Shown here piece by piece: positions 21,863 to 30,527 of a stretch of 64,000 nt of DNA. The stretch spans positions 186,001 to 250,000 of the forward strand of contig NZ_CABVHJ010000005.1 in assembly GCF_902497745.1 (NCBI RefSeq), given 5' to 3'. The DNA comes from Pseudomonas fluorescens. GTDB taxonomy: Bacteria; Pseudomonadota; Gammaproteobacteria; Pseudomonadales; Pseudomonadaceae. The notes beneath the pieces were generated by a model. The model was not told the origin of the DNA, did not search any database, and saw only the letters and a list, made by a program, of their open reading frames with translations. The position numbers and the translations under genes were made by a program. Each line of letters starts with the position of its first letter. Within the stretch, counting starts at the first letter, position 1.

Positions 21863-21892
21863 CGAGCTGGCGCTCATCCTGTTTGAGTGGTG
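21863..21892. repeat. Direct repeat, copy 2, flanking the EF-hand gene
   Basis: CGAGCTGGCGCTCATCCTG followed by TTTGAGTGGTG; partner of 21385-21413, about 480 bp away. Confidence 0.6.
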
Positions 21893-21922
21893 TGTGATCG
21901 ACTTGGGTTTTGTGCTGGATAC

Positions 21923-22178
21923 GCCCCTCATCGGAACGCCGCCCGCCCAGCCTTCTCCCGAGGGAGAGGGCGCCGATTTGTGTGCTATTCAAGCCTGAGT
22001 TTGGTTCGGAGAGAGGGCGCCGATTTGTGGGGGCGAAACTGAGTTCGGCTAGGGGAGGCAGAGGACGGATTTATGGGCTTTTCAAAACCTGAGTTCGGCT
22101 CGGTATATCACGTCGGTGTATCTCGCCCGAACACCTCGGTCAGTCCCCTCTCCCTCTGGGAGAGGGCTAGGGTGAGGG
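21923..22178. repeat. Composite ~256-bp repeat with CCCTCACCC ends, copy 1
   Basis: It ends in GGGAGAGGGCTAGGGTGAGG at 22178 and contains several GAACTCAGG/CCTGAGTTCGGCT units, GGGGACTGACCG and TTTTGAAAAGCCC on the reverse strand. The same ordered motifs occur at 33369-33637 in opposite orientation. No credible gene is inside; short frames over it are translated repeat. Confidence 0.7.
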
Positions 22179-22260
22179 TTTGCTTTTGGCTGTTTAATGA
22201 TGTGTCGAATAGCCAGAACCTTCCCACAAGGTTTTCAGGTTGTCCGTCGGACGTCGGGTC

Positions 22261-22500
22261 TCTAGTCTTTGGCTGTCACCGCAAATCGGTGATCGGGTGT
22301 GAGAACCCGGTAAGAGGTTTTAATCAAACGTCAGTAGCACCATAATCGCCGCCAGCTCATTTGCTGCCGGTGATGTTCTATGGCGGCTGTGTGCGGGCGG
22401 ACTTCGGTTCGGCCGGGTTGATCTCTTACCGGTTTCTCACTCCGCACATAGCTGCCACCTCTTCGTCGCGTGAGAAACGACCAGTGATGGCTCAATCATT
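22261..22500 (+). ncRNA. Structured leader upstream of the DUF6124 gene
   Basis: Numerous pairings can be seen. CACCG/CGGTG makes a small hairpin (22278-22292). GAGAACCCGGTAAGAG (22301-22316) can pair with CTCTTACCGGTTTCTC (22423-22438). The 3' part of that arm, GTTTCTCAC (22432-22440), can instead pair with GTGAGAAAC (22470-22478). TGGCGGCTGTGTGCGG (22381-22396) can pair with CCGCACATAGCTGCCA (22443-22458), while TGGCGGC alone can pair with GCCGCCA (22348-22354). Mutually exclusive pairings are what one expects of a regulatory RNA or a recombination-active DNA structure. No ligand or factor is known to me. Confidence 0.55.
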
Positions 22501-22517
22501 GATTAGAGATCATTGCA

Positions 22518-22877
22518 ATGACTAAGCCCGTACCCGATCCACCCGAAACCATCACCCCACTCGAAGAAACCCTCCGCGCCGAAGACCAGGCCCGCAATCG
22601 CGAAGCCATCAAACGCGCCCTCGACTTCTACCTGTGCCCCGAACCCGCAAAGCCCCGTCGACCGAGCACCATGTTCATGGTCTGCCCCCAAGTCGACACC
22701 GAAAGCCTTCTCGCACACGCTTGCGAGTCATTAGCCTCGGCAAGTACCGCCGCCAGCAACTTCGCCAATGAGCTAAACGGTTCTCAGCGCAGCACCGTAT
22801 TAGGCATCCAGCAAATCATCATGCTCGCCGAACTCGCGGTAAACCGGGCGCTGGATCGAGTCGATCCACAAACCTGA
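22518..22877 (+). CDS. DUF6124 (DUF3077-like) family protein
   Basis: A 119-residue protein, MTKPVPDPPETITPLEE..., with an N-terminal Pro-rich segment, a middle RALDFYLCPEP, and a helical C-terminus (VDTESLLAHACESLASASTAASNFA... QIIMLAELAVNRALD). This small family is, to my knowledge, Pseudomonas-specific, multi-copy and of unknown function. No signal peptide. The preceding ~250 bp are highly structured, suggesting post-transcriptional control. Confidence 0.8.
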   Translation: MTKPVPDPPETITPLEETLRAEDQARNREAIKRALDFYLCPEPAKPRRPSTMFMVCPQVDTESLLAHACESLASASTAASNFANELNGSQRSTVLGIQQIIMLAELAVNRALDRVDPQT

Positions 22878-22894
22878 CGATCGCGTCATCGTTC

Positions 22895-22970
22895 ATCGCC
22901 AGCAGGCTGGTTCCCACAAGGAGAACAATGCGCAACCTGTGGGAGCCTGGCTTGCCAGCGATGGCGGCCT
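22895..22970. repeat. REPIN (GTGGGAGCCTGGCTTGCCAGC type)
   Basis: ATCGCCAGCAGGCTGGTTCC with CACA, then the inverted unit CTGTGGGAGCCTGGCTTGCC with AGCGATGGCGGCC. Confidence 0.8.
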
Positions 22971-23010
22971 GACAGGCAACCAGTTTCTCAAGGCCTCAAC
23001 ATAGTCAAAA

Positions 23011-23036
23011 CTGTGGGAGCGAGCCTGCTCGCGAAG
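23011..23036. repeat. Single REP unit (GTGGGAGCGAGC type)
   Basis: CTGTGGGAGCGAGCCTGCTC followed by GCGAAG. The rest of the 22878-23234 interval shows no gene apart from REPs and the nagE terminator. Confidence 0.8.
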
Positions 23037-23200
23037 CTCTTCTATCTAAGCTGCAAGACTATCTGGAGAAAGCAGATGACGAAGCTGAATGACGCTCACG
23101 TCCTCTCATCCGCGTTAGACACTCTCGTCAGAAGCCCTCCATATCAGACCTGCCATTATCAAGCGCAGCAGCATTCATCCTGAGCCGATTTATCGGCAAT

Positions 23201-23228
23201 AAAAAACCGGCCTGAGCCGGTTTTTTTG
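23201..23228 (-). terminator. Bidirectional terminator after nagE
   Basis: AAAAAACCGGCCTGAGCCGG followed by TTTTTTT: a GC stem with A and T tracts on both sides, 7 bp beyond the nagE stop. Confidence 0.85.
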
Positions 23229-23234
23229 TTTCGA

Positions 23235-24950
23235 TTAAACCTTGGCACTAACCTCACTACGATTGACCAGGCTTTCCAACGCTCCACTCAAACTCGCCGC
23301 TTTATCCCCCACCAGCAAATGCCAGATCCCACCATCCAACTGGCTAACGCCCTGACACCCGAGCTCTTTCAACTGTGTCTCAGACAACGCCTTGCCATCC
23401 GCCAATTGCAGGCGAATCCGCGTCATCGCGATGCAGTCCAGTTGCAGCACATTGTCGCCACCGCCCAGCGCGGTCAGCCATTGCTCGGCCTCGGAACCGG
23501 CGACCGCAACCGCTTTCGGCTCTTGCGCAACAACAGCCGTTTCAACCAGAACTGCACGTCCGAGAGATGGCATCGCCAAGCGAATCTCATCAGCAATACT
23601 GTCCGCCATCGGCCCCACAACCACCTGCAAACTCCCTCCTTTACCCGGACGCACAACCGCCATCGCGCCCAGCGCTTTCAGTTCAGCATCGGATGCCTTG
23701 TTGCGATCGACCATCTCCAGGCGCAGACGGGTAGTGCAGGCGCCCACAGTCAGCAGATTCTCCGCTCCACCGAGTGCCTTGATGTACGCCGAAGCGCGCT
23801 CATTCTCTGTCAGCACCGTCTTTTCTGCAGCAGCCACATCCTCACGCCCCGGCGTCTTCAGATTGAAGCGACGAATACAGAAATCAAACACCGCGTAATA
23901 CACCACGGCGTACGCCAGCCCGACCGGAATCACCAGCCAGCCATTGGTCGAACGCCCCCAACCCAGGACCATGTCGATAAAGCCGCCGGAGAAGGTGAAG
24001 CCGAGGTGAATGTTCAGCGCATTGGTAATCGCCATCGACAACCCGGTCAGCAACGCATGCAGCAGATACAACAGCGGCGCCAAAAACATAAAGGCGAACT
24101 CGATCGGCTCGGTCACCCCGGTCAGAAACGAGGTCAACGCCATCGACAGGAATATCCCGCCCATCACCTTGCGGCGTTCTGGCAAGGCATTGCGATACAT
24201 CGCCAGACATGCCGCCGGCAGGCCGAAGATCATCATCGGGAACATGCCGGTCATGAACTGGCCACCCTTCGGATCGCCAGCGAAATAACGCGACAGGTCA
24301 CCCGTAACCAGAGCTCCGGTGGTTGGGTCGGTGAAGTTGCCGAACACGAACCACGCCATGTTGTTGAGGATGTGGTGCAGGCCAGTCACGATCAGCAGGC
24401 GGTTGAACACGCCAAACACGAACGCACCGATGCTGCCGCTTTCCATCATCAAGGCGCCAAAAGCGTTGATGCCGTGCTGGATCGGCGGCCAGATGTAGCC
24501 GAACACCACGCCCAGACCCACCGCCGCGAATCCGGTGACAATCGGCACAAACCGCCGGCCGCCGAAGAACGCCAGGTACTCCGGCAACTTGATGTCCTTG
24601 AAGCGGTTGTACAGCGCGCCGGCCATCAGGCCGCTGACGATACCGGCGAGCATGCCCATGTTGATGCTCGCATCGAGCACCTTGAGCGTGGAGATCATCA
24701 CCAGATAACCGATCACTCCGGCCAGGCCGGCGGTGCCGTTGTTGTCCTTGGCGAAACCGACGGCGATACCGATGGCGAAGATCATCGCCAGGTTGGCGAA
24801 GATCACTTGGCCGGCGTCGTGGATGATCGCGATGTTCAAAAGGTCAGTGTCACCCAGACGCAGCAACAGGCCGGCAATCGGCAGGATCGCGATCGGCAGC
24901 ATCAGCGCGCGGCCGAGGCGTTGCAGGCCTTCGATAAAGAGTTGGTACAT
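23235..24950 (-). CDS. nagE: N-acetylglucosamine PTS permease, EIICBB-type
   Basis: A 571-residue PTS transporter. Residues about 1-370 are the EIIC membrane domain (GLQRLGRALMLPIAILPIAG, GFAKDNNGTAGLAG, TEPIEFAFMFLAPLLY). An EIIB domain follows with the phospho-cysteine in GACTTRLRLE (about residue 404). A second EIIB-like domain (about 480-565) reads LDCIAMTRIRL: its Cys is out of register with the canonical C-x-T-R-L-R, so it may not be phosphorylated. It imports GlcNAc as GlcNAc-6-phosphate using phosphate from NagF. The ATG at 24950 follows AAGGA. It is the last gene of the nag operon, 23 bp after nagF. Confidence 0.93.
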   Translation of the reverse strand: MYQLFIEGLQRLGRALMLPIAILPIAGLLLRLGDTDLLNIAIIHDAGQVIFANLAMIFAIGIAVGFAKDNNGTAGLAGVIGYLVMISTLKVLDASINMGMLAGIVSGLMAGALYNRFKDIKLPEYLAFFGGRRFVPIVTGFAAVGLGVVFGYIWPPIQHGINAFGALMMESGSIGAFVFGVFNRLLIVTGLHHILNNMAWFVFGNFTDPTTGALVTGDLSRYFAGDPKGGQFMTGMFPMMIFGLPAACLAMYRNALPERRKVMGGIFLSMALTSFLTGVTEPIEFAFMFLAPLLYLLHALLTGLSMAITNALNIHLGFTFSGGFIDMVLGWGRSTNGWLVIPVGLAYAVVYYAVFDFCIRRFNLKTPGREDVAAAEKTVLTENERASAYIKALGGAENLLTVGACTTRLRLEMVDRNKASDAELKALGAMAVVRPGKGGSLQVVVGPMADSIADEIRLAMPSLGRAVLVETAVVAQEPKAVAVAGSEAEQWLTALGGGDNVLQLDCIAMTRIRLQLADGKALSETQLKELGCQGVSQLDGGIWHLLVGDKAASLSGALESLVNRSEVSAKV

Positions 24951-24973
24951 GGCGTTTGTCCTTGTTGTTTTTG

Positions 24974-27487
24974 TTAGCGCAGTGGCCAATGTTGATGACA
25001 GGCGTGGCGCACGGCGGCGGCGCTGCTCAGCTTGAGCAGGTCGCGACTGATGCGCTGGCATTCGGCTTCGTGCACCTGGCGCACGCGATCCTTGATTTCG
25101 CCGATCTGCACCGGGCTGACCGACAGTTCGGTGACGCCCAGACCGATCAACACCGGTGTGGCCAGCGGATCAGAGGCGAGGGCGCCGCAGACACCGACCC
25201 AACGTTTGTGCACCGCCGCGCCTTCGCAGGTCATGGCGATCAGGCGCAACAGCGCCGGATGCAGAGCGTCGACGCGAGCGGCCAAACCAGCGTGGTCGCG
25301 ATCCATGGCCAAGGTGTATTGCGAGAGATCGTTAGTACCGATCGAGAGGAAATCGGCGTGTTCGGCCAGTTGTTCGGCTTGCAGCGCGGCGGCAGGGACT
25401 TCGATCATCACGCCGATTTCCGGGCGCTGGCTCACGCCCAGTTCGACGCACAATGCATCGACGCGTTGGCGAATCTGCAGCAGCTCATCGACTTCGGTGA
25501 CCATCGGCAACAGGATCCGGCAACGACGCAACGGGCTGACTTGCAGCAGCGCACGCAGTTGCTGATCGAGGATTTCCGGACGCGCCTGAGCCAGGCGAAT
25601 GCCGCGCAGGCCGAGTACCGGGTTGGCTTCGATCGGCAGCGGCAGGTAATCAAGTTGCTTGTCGCCGCCGACGTCGATGGTGCGGATGATCACGGATTTA
25701 TCGCCCATGGCATCGATCACCGCCTGGTAAGCACTGCGCTGCTCTTCGACGTCCGGAGCAGTCTGGCGATCGACGAACAAAAACTCAGTGCGCAGCAGAC
25801 CCACGCCATCGGCGCCGTTGGCAAATGCGTCCGCCGCGTCATCGCTGGAGGCAACGTTGGCGACGACTTCGATGTGCACGCCATTACGGGTTTCGGCGGG
25901 CAGATGAGCTTTGGCTTGTTGCGCGTCACGGCGCTGTTGGCGTTCGATTTGCGCTTGTTGCACTTCGGCCAGACGTTCAGCGTTGGGCGTCAGTTCCAGA
26001 CGACCGCCATCGGCATCGAGCACCACCGATTGACCTTGCGGCTGATCGAGCAATGCTGAACCCAACGCCACCATGCACGGCAGACCTTTGCCGCGCGCCA
26101 GAATCGCCACGTGCGAAGTCGCGCCACCCTCGGCCATGCACAACCCGGCGACACCTTGCGCGCTGAGTTGCAGCAGATCCGACGGCGTCAGTTCATGCGC
26201 CGCGACGATGGCGCCGGTCGGCACTTCGTAGTGCCAGGCCTCGCCGAGCAATGCAAGTAACACACGTTGCTTGAGGTCGCGCAGGTCATTGGCGCGTTCG
26301 GCCAGCAGCGCGCTGCCGGTGTGTTGCAGGACTTCGCACTGCACATCGATCGACTGGCTCCAGGCATGAGTCGCCGCAGTGCCTTGTTCGATGGATTGCT
26401 GTGCGGCGTCGAGCAGTGCCGGATCTTCCAGCAATGCCAAATGCGCGGCGAAGATTGCTTCTTCGTCGGCGTTCTTGTGTGTTTTCGCTTGGGCGAGGGT
26501 GCCGTCGATTTCACTGCGCACCTGATTCAGTGCAGTGTCGAGCGCCTGCAGTTGTTGCAACGGATCATGATTGCCCGTATCCACCGGCAAACTGATCGCG
26601 TTCAAGCGAAACAGCGGCCCACCGACCAGTCCCGGCGCAGCGCACACACCGTGCAACACGCCAGACTCGGCCGGGCGTTTAACCGATGCGACACTCACCG
26701 GCGCCGCAGCGTGACAATCATTCGGCAGCGCCGTGGCCAACGCGGTGAGCAACGCTTGCAGCGCCGCTTCGGCATCCGGCCCCTGACAGCTGACCTGCAC
26801 TTCATCCTGCTCGCCAACCGCCAGCCCCATCAGACCGATCAGACTGTTGCACGGCGCCGATTTGCCGGCGAAGTGCAGTTGCGAATGGCTTTTGAAACCT
26901 TGCGCGGTCTGCCGAATCAGCGCCGCAGGGCGCGCATGCAATCCGCCGCGATGCGCCACCAGAACATGGCCATGAACCTCTGGCCCGCCCACGTCTGCAA
27001 CATTCGCCGCCGAACTGTTGCGCGCAACAATGTGCAGTAACGGCTCGCCGACTTTCACCGCTTTGAGCGTGATCGGACGCACCTGAAAATCCTGGCTGTT
27101 GGTCAGGATCAACAAACTGACGAGGCTTTTGCACTGCTGACCGACCTTGTCGAGGTCATAGCGCAACAACGGCTGGCCTTTGCTGACACGCGTGCCATCC
27201 TTGACCAGCATCGAGAAGCCTTCGCCGTTCAGTTCAACGGTATCCAGGCCCAGGTGCAGAAGAATCTCCGCACCGTTATCGGCACGCAAAGTGAGTGCGT
27301 GGCCGGTGCGTGCGACATGAATGATCACCCCGGCGCACGGCGCATAAAGCGTGTCGTTGATCGGGTCGATGGCAATGCCATCGCCCATCGCGCCGCTGGC
27401 GAACACCGCGTCCGGGACTTTGGCGAGCGTGAGCACCGGGCCGCTGAGCGGGGCGCTGAGGGTCAGCTCTTTATTGTTGTTGTGCAT
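24974..27487 (-). CDS. nagF: Fused PTS EIIA(Glc-like)-HPr-EI phosphotransferase
   Basis: An 837-residue multiphosphoryl transfer protein. Residues about 1-150 are EIIA (Crr-like; active His in LLHLGLDTVELNG), about 170-260 HPr (His in GGLHARPAA; regulatory segment NSLIGLMGL), and about 275-837 Enzyme I (GGATSHVAILARGKGLPCMV with the phosphohistidine; GVGLLRTEFLF; LSIGTNDLSQYT). It takes phosphate from PEP and passes it through its own domains to the EIIB of NagE, a self-contained phosphorelay for GlcNAc. Between the deaminase (34 bp upstream) and nagE (23 bp downstream). Confidence 0.95.
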   Translation of the reverse strand: MHNNNKELTLSAPLSGPVLTLAKVPDAVFASGAMGDGIAIDPINDTLYAPCAGVIIHVARTGHALTLRADNGAEILLHLGLDTVELNGEGFSMLVKDGTRVSKGQPLLRYDLDKVGQQCKSLVSLLILTNSQDFQVRPITLKAVKVGEPLLHIVARNSSAANVADVGGPEVHGHVLVAHRGGLHARPAALIRQTAQGFKSHSQLHFAGKSAPCNSLIGLMGLAVGEQDEVQVSCQGPDAEAALQALLTALATALPNDCHAAAPVSVASVKRPAESGVLHGVCAAPGLVGGPLFRLNAISLPVDTGNHDPLQQLQALDTALNQVRSEIDGTLAQAKTHKNADEEAIFAAHLALLEDPALLDAAQQSIEQGTAATHAWSQSIDVQCEVLQHTGSALLAERANDLRDLKQRVLLALLGEAWHYEVPTGAIVAAHELTPSDLLQLSAQGVAGLCMAEGGATSHVAILARGKGLPCMVALGSALLDQPQGQSVVLDADGGRLELTPNAERLAEVQQAQIERQQRRDAQQAKAHLPAETRNGVHIEVVANVASSDDAADAFANGADGVGLLRTEFLFVDRQTAPDVEEQRSAYQAVIDAMGDKSVIIRTIDVGGDKQLDYLPLPIEANPVLGLRGIRLAQARPEILDQQLRALLQVSPLRRCRILLPMVTEVDELLQIRQRVDALCVELGVSQRPEIGVMIEVPAAALQAEQLAEHADFLSIGTNDLSQYTLAMDRDHAGLAARVDALHPALLRLIAMTCEGAAVHKRWVGVCGALASDPLATPVLIGLGVTELSVSPVQIGEIKDRVRQVHEAECQRISRDLLKLSSAAAVRHACHQHWPLR

Positions 27488-27521
27488 GGCTCGGTCTCAT
27501 CAGGTGTGCAGTCATTCGGAC

Positions 27522-28532
27522 TTAGTGCGTGCGGGTCACTTTGCTCAGGTGGCGCGGCTGATCCGGGTCCATGCCACGGGCCACGGCCAAACCTGCGGCC
27601 ATCACGTAGAAGCTCTGAATCGCCAGAATCGGATCGAGCGCTGGATGTTCGGCGCGGGTCAGCGTCAGGTCGCGTTCGCTCACATCGTCCGGCGCGGCGA
27701 GCAACACACGGGCGCCGCGTTGACGCATCTCTGCTGCCAGACTCAACAGGCCAGCCTGTTCAGCTCCGCGCGGTGCGAAAACCAGCAACGGATAATGTTC
27801 ATCGATCAGCGCCATCGGGCCGTGACGGACTTCCGCGCTGCTGAATGCTTCGGCCTGAATCGCCGAGGTTTCCTTGAATTTCAGCGCGGCCTCCTGGGCG
27901 ATGGCAAAACCGGCGCCACGTCCAATAACCATCAAACGCTCGCAATCGCGCAGCACTTCGATGGCCACGCTCCAGTCCTGTTTCGCCGCTTCGCGCAGGC
28001 CTTCGGGCAGGGCATTGCCGGCTTCGAGCAATTCGCTGTCCTCTTTCCAATGCGCGATCAAACGAGCGCTGGCGCTGAGGGTGGCGATAAAACTTTTGGT
28101 TGCAGCAACGCTGCTTTCAGTCCCGGCGAGCAGCGGCACGCTGAATTCACAGGCAGCTTCCAGCGGCGAGTCGGCGGCGTTGACCATCGACACACTCAGC
28201 GCGCCACGCTTGCGCAGCAGACGCAGGCTGTTGACCAGATCCGGGCTCTGCCCCGATTGCGAAAACGCGAACGCGACCTGACCGCTGACCTTCAACGGCG
28301 CCTGTTGCATGGTCACCACCGACATCGGCAACGACGCCACCGGCACACCGAGTTGCTGCATGGTCAGGTAGGCGAAGTAGCTCGCCGCATGATCGGAGCT
28401 GCCGCGCGCGACGGTCATCGCCACTTGCGGTGGCTGACGGCGCAGGCGCCCGGCGATCTCGATCATTTGCGGGTCGAGCTGTTGCAGTTGGGCTTGCACG
28501 GCCTCGAACGAGGACAGCGCCTCCTCAAGCAT
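27522..28532 (-). CDS. SIS-domain glucosamine-6-phosphate deaminase (NagB-II type)
   Basis: A 336-residue protein with two SIS sugar-isomerase domains like the C-terminal half of GlmS (VARGSSDHAASYFAY, FSQSGQSPDLV, GTESSVAATKSF, GRGAGFAIAQEAALKFKET, AEVRHGPMALID). With no glutaminase domain and in a nag operon, it should convert glucosamine-6-P to fructose-6-P and ammonia, the NagB-II role. I chose the ATG at 28532, overlapping the nagA stop by 8 bp; a TTG at 28544 is also in frame. Identity is confident as a SIS aldose-ketose isomerase; the reaction is inferred from context. Confidence 0.88.
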   Translation of the reverse strand: MLEEALSSFEAVQAQLQQLDPQMIEIAGRLRRQPPQVAMTVARGSSDHAASYFAYLTMQQLGVPVASLPMSVVTMQQAPLKVSGQVAFAFSQSGQSPDLVNSLRLLRKRGALSVSMVNAADSPLEAACEFSVPLLAGTESSVAATKSFIATLSASARLIAHWKEDSELLEAGNALPEGLREAAKQDWSVAIEVLRDCERLMVIGRGAGFAIAQEAALKFKETSAIQAEAFSSAEVRHGPMALIDEHYPLLVFAPRGAEQAGLLSLAAEMRQRGARVLLAAPDDVSERDLTLTRAEHPALDPILAIQSFYVMAAGLAVARGMDPDQPRHLSKVTRTH

Positions 28533-29631
28533 TTTTGAAGTCAATGTCTTCTCCTTCGACCATGACGGCGGTCAGTGTGAGTGAGCGATCGAGCCGCACG
28601 CAGTCGGCCCAGGCACCCGGCTGCAGGCGCCCGCGTTCGTTGATGCCGAGGTAGTCGGCGGGAAATTGCGACAGACGTTGCGAGGCCTCGGCGATCGGCA
28701 AACCGATCTTCACCAGGTTGCGCAGGGCCTGATCCATGGTCAGGGTGCTGCCGGCCAAGGTGCCATCGGGCAGGCGCACGCCGCCCAGGCATTTGGTCAC
28801 GGTGTGGCTGCCGAGCTTGTATTCACCGTCGGGCATGCCGGCGGCAGCGGTCGAATCGGTCACGCAATACAGGCACGGGATCGAGCGCAGGGCCACGCGA
28901 ATGGCGCCGGGATGCACATGCAGCAAGTCGGGAATCAGCTCGGCGAATTTGGCGTGGGCCAGTGCGGCGCCGACGATGCCCGGTTCACGGTGATGCAACG
29001 GGCTCATGGCGTTGTAGAGGTGGGTGAAACTGGTCGCGCCGGCATCGAGTGCGGCGACGCCTTCTTCGTAACTGCCGAGGGTGTGGCCGATCTGCATGCG
29101 CACGCCACGGCTGCTCAGCTCACGGATCAAACCGTCATGACCGGCAATTTCCGGGGCGATGGTGATCACCCGGATCGGCGCCAGTGCCAGATATTCTTCG
29201 ACTTCGGCCATCAACGCGGTGTGGGCGAAGTTCGGTTGCGCGCCCAGTTTGCCGGGGTTGATGTACGGGCCTTCGAGGTGCACACCGAGCACTCGTGCGG
29301 CACCTTGCGGACGCTGTTCGCAGAATGCTCCGACTTCCTTCAAGACGCTGGAGATCTCGGCACTCGGCGCGGTCATGGTGGTGGCCAGCAGCGAGGTGGT
29401 GCCGAACCGCACGTGGGTTTTGGTGATGGTCTCGAAGGCGCTGGCACCTTCCATGATGTCTTTGCCACCGCCGCCATGAACGTGCAGATCGATGAAACCG
29501 GGCAGCAGATACGGCAGTTCATTGCTCGTCGGATCGCAAGGCACGCCTTCGATCGATACGATTTTGCCGTGTTCGTGGATCAGCCGGCCGCGAACCCAGC
29601 CGCTGGCGGTGAGGATGTTGTCTTCGGACAT
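28525..29631 (-). CDS. nagA: N-acetylglucosamine-6-phosphate deacetylase
   Basis: A 368-residue amidohydrolase. Metal and active-site motifs: GFIDLHVHGGGG, HLEGPYINP, GHTLGSYEEG, FTHLYNAMSPLHHREPG and the catalytic Asp in VTDSTAAAGMPDG. It removes acetate from GlcNAc-6-P, the first cytoplasmic step of GlcNAc use. The ATG at 29631 (MSEDNILTASG) is preceded by GAGAGAAG; the frame is open further upstream without a good start. It follows nagR by 29 bp and overlaps the deaminase by 8 bp. Confidence 0.95.
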   Translation of the reverse strand: MSEDNILTASGWVRGRLIHEHGKIVSIEGVPCDPTSNELPYLLPGFIDLHVHGGGGKDIMEGASAFETITKTHVRFGTTSLLATTMTAPSAEISSVLKEVGAFCEQRPQGAARVLGVHLEGPYINPGKLGAQPNFAHTALMAEVEEYLALAPIRVITIAPEIAGHDGLIRELSSRGVRMQIGHTLGSYEEGVAALDAGATSFTHLYNAMSPLHHREPGIVGAALAHAKFAELIPDLLHVHPGAIRVALRSIPCLYCVTDSTAAAGMPDGEYKLGSHTVTKCLGGVRLPDGTLAGSTLTMDQALRNLVKIGLPIAEASQRLSQFPADYLGINERGRLQPGAWADCVRLDRSLTLTAVMVEGEDIDFKNA

Positions 29632-29660
29632 TTCGCTTCTCTCGTTTGGCTTGCTGCTGA

Positions 29661-30392
29661 TCAGCGGCGAAGCTCTGCAACAAAGTCGTAGTAGTCGTTG
29701 CGGCAATAGGTGTCGGTGACTTCGATCGGCGTGTTGTCTTCCAGATAGCCGACCCGGGTCATCAGCAACATGGCGGTGCCGGGGGCGATACCGACCAGCG
29801 CGGCGAACTCGTCCGAGGCGTTGATTGCCTGGATGTGCTGCAAGGCGCGGACGATCGGTTTGCCGATGCCGTCGAGGTATTCGTAGAGCGAATCACCGAC
29901 CAGCTGAGGCTTGGGCATGATCGAGGCGGGCAGGGTGCTCATTTCGATGGCCATAACGGTGTCATCGGCTTTGCGCAGACGCTTCATGCGCGCGACCTTG
30001 TCGTTCGGCGACAGGCTCAGGCGAATCAGTTCTTCGTGAGTCGGTAGAGTGATTTCACGTTCCAGCCATTGCGAGCTGGGTACAAAGCCCTTAAGGCGGA
30101 GCATTTCGCTGAAACCGGAGAGGCGCGACAGCGGCTGTTCGAGGCGTGGGGTGATGAAGGTGCCGGAACCTTGCAAACGGCGGATCAGGCCTTGATCGAG
30201 GAGAACTTCCAGCGCCTTGCGTGCGGTGACCCGGGAGATACCGAGCATTTCACTGAGATTGCGCTCGGACGGCATGGCCTGCTCGGACTTCCACTGCCCG
30301 GCATGAATCGCCGCTTCCAGATTCCGCGCCAGTTGCAGATACAGCGGCGTCGGCTGGGAGTCATCGGGACGTAGGGCGTGGAGGTCGTTCAT
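29661..30392 (-). CDS. nagR: GntR/HutC-family regulator of the nag operon
   Basis: A 243-residue regulator. Residues about 10-75 are the GntR winged helix (PLYLQLARNLEAAIHAGQW, MPSERNLSEMLGISRVTARKALEVLLDQG, QGSGTFI); the rest is a UTRA effector domain (RMKRLRKADDTVMAIE... VTDTYCRNDYYDF). In relatives (NagR, DasR) the effector is GlcNAc-6-P or GlcN-6-P. The ATG at 30392 (MNDLHALRPDDS) has GGA about 10 nt upstream; an alternative ATG lies 9 nt earlier. First gene of the operon, so autoregulated through the operators at 30450 and 30528. Confidence 0.9.
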   Translation of the reverse strand: MNDLHALRPDDSQPTPLYLQLARNLEAAIHAGQWKSEQAMPSERNLSEMLGISRVTARKALEVLLDQGLIRRLQGSGTFITPRLEQPLSRLSGFSEMLRLKGFVPSSQWLEREITLPTHEELIRLSLSPNDKVARMKRLRKADDTVMAIEMSTLPASIMPKPQLVGDSLYEYLDGIGKPIVRALQHIQAINASDEFAALVGIAPGTAMLLMTRVGYLEDNTPIEVTDTYCRNDYYDFVAELRR

Positions 30393-30449
30393 GTAGGTCA
30401 TTTCCGACGCGAGTATAGGATTGTTGTGGCTCGCTTGTGGGGCGGAAAT

Positions 30450-30474
30450 TAATACCACTTGAATACCATGTCAA
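30450..30474 (-). promoter_or_regulatory. nag operon promoter with NagR-type operator
   Basis: On the minus strand a perfect TTGACA (30474-30469) is followed directly by GGTATTCAAGTGGTATTA, two GGTATT repeats lying in the -35/-10 spacer. A repressor bound here would block RNA polymerase. The site starts about 58 bp upstream of the nagR ATG. Confidence 0.65.
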
Positions 30475-30527
30475 CGCGCTGAAATGGGCTTTGGCCCAGT
30501 AGGATGGCGGGTTTAAGGGGGTGTGGT

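Noticed and set aside
22073..22345. 90-codon frame upstream of the DUF6124 gene
   Set aside because: It is translation of the composite repeat and of the structured leader.
23226..24977. 583-codon open frame on the + strand opposite nagE
   Set aside because: Shadow of nagE with the same low-complexity composition.
24951..25061. Longer N-terminus for nagE from an upstream start
   Set aside because: The extra 37 residues are basic and low-complexity and would overlap nagF; the ATG at 24950 has a good SD.
27351..28538. 395-codon open frame opposite the SIS deaminase
   Set aside because: Shadow frame; the minus strand encodes a clear SIS protein in operon context.
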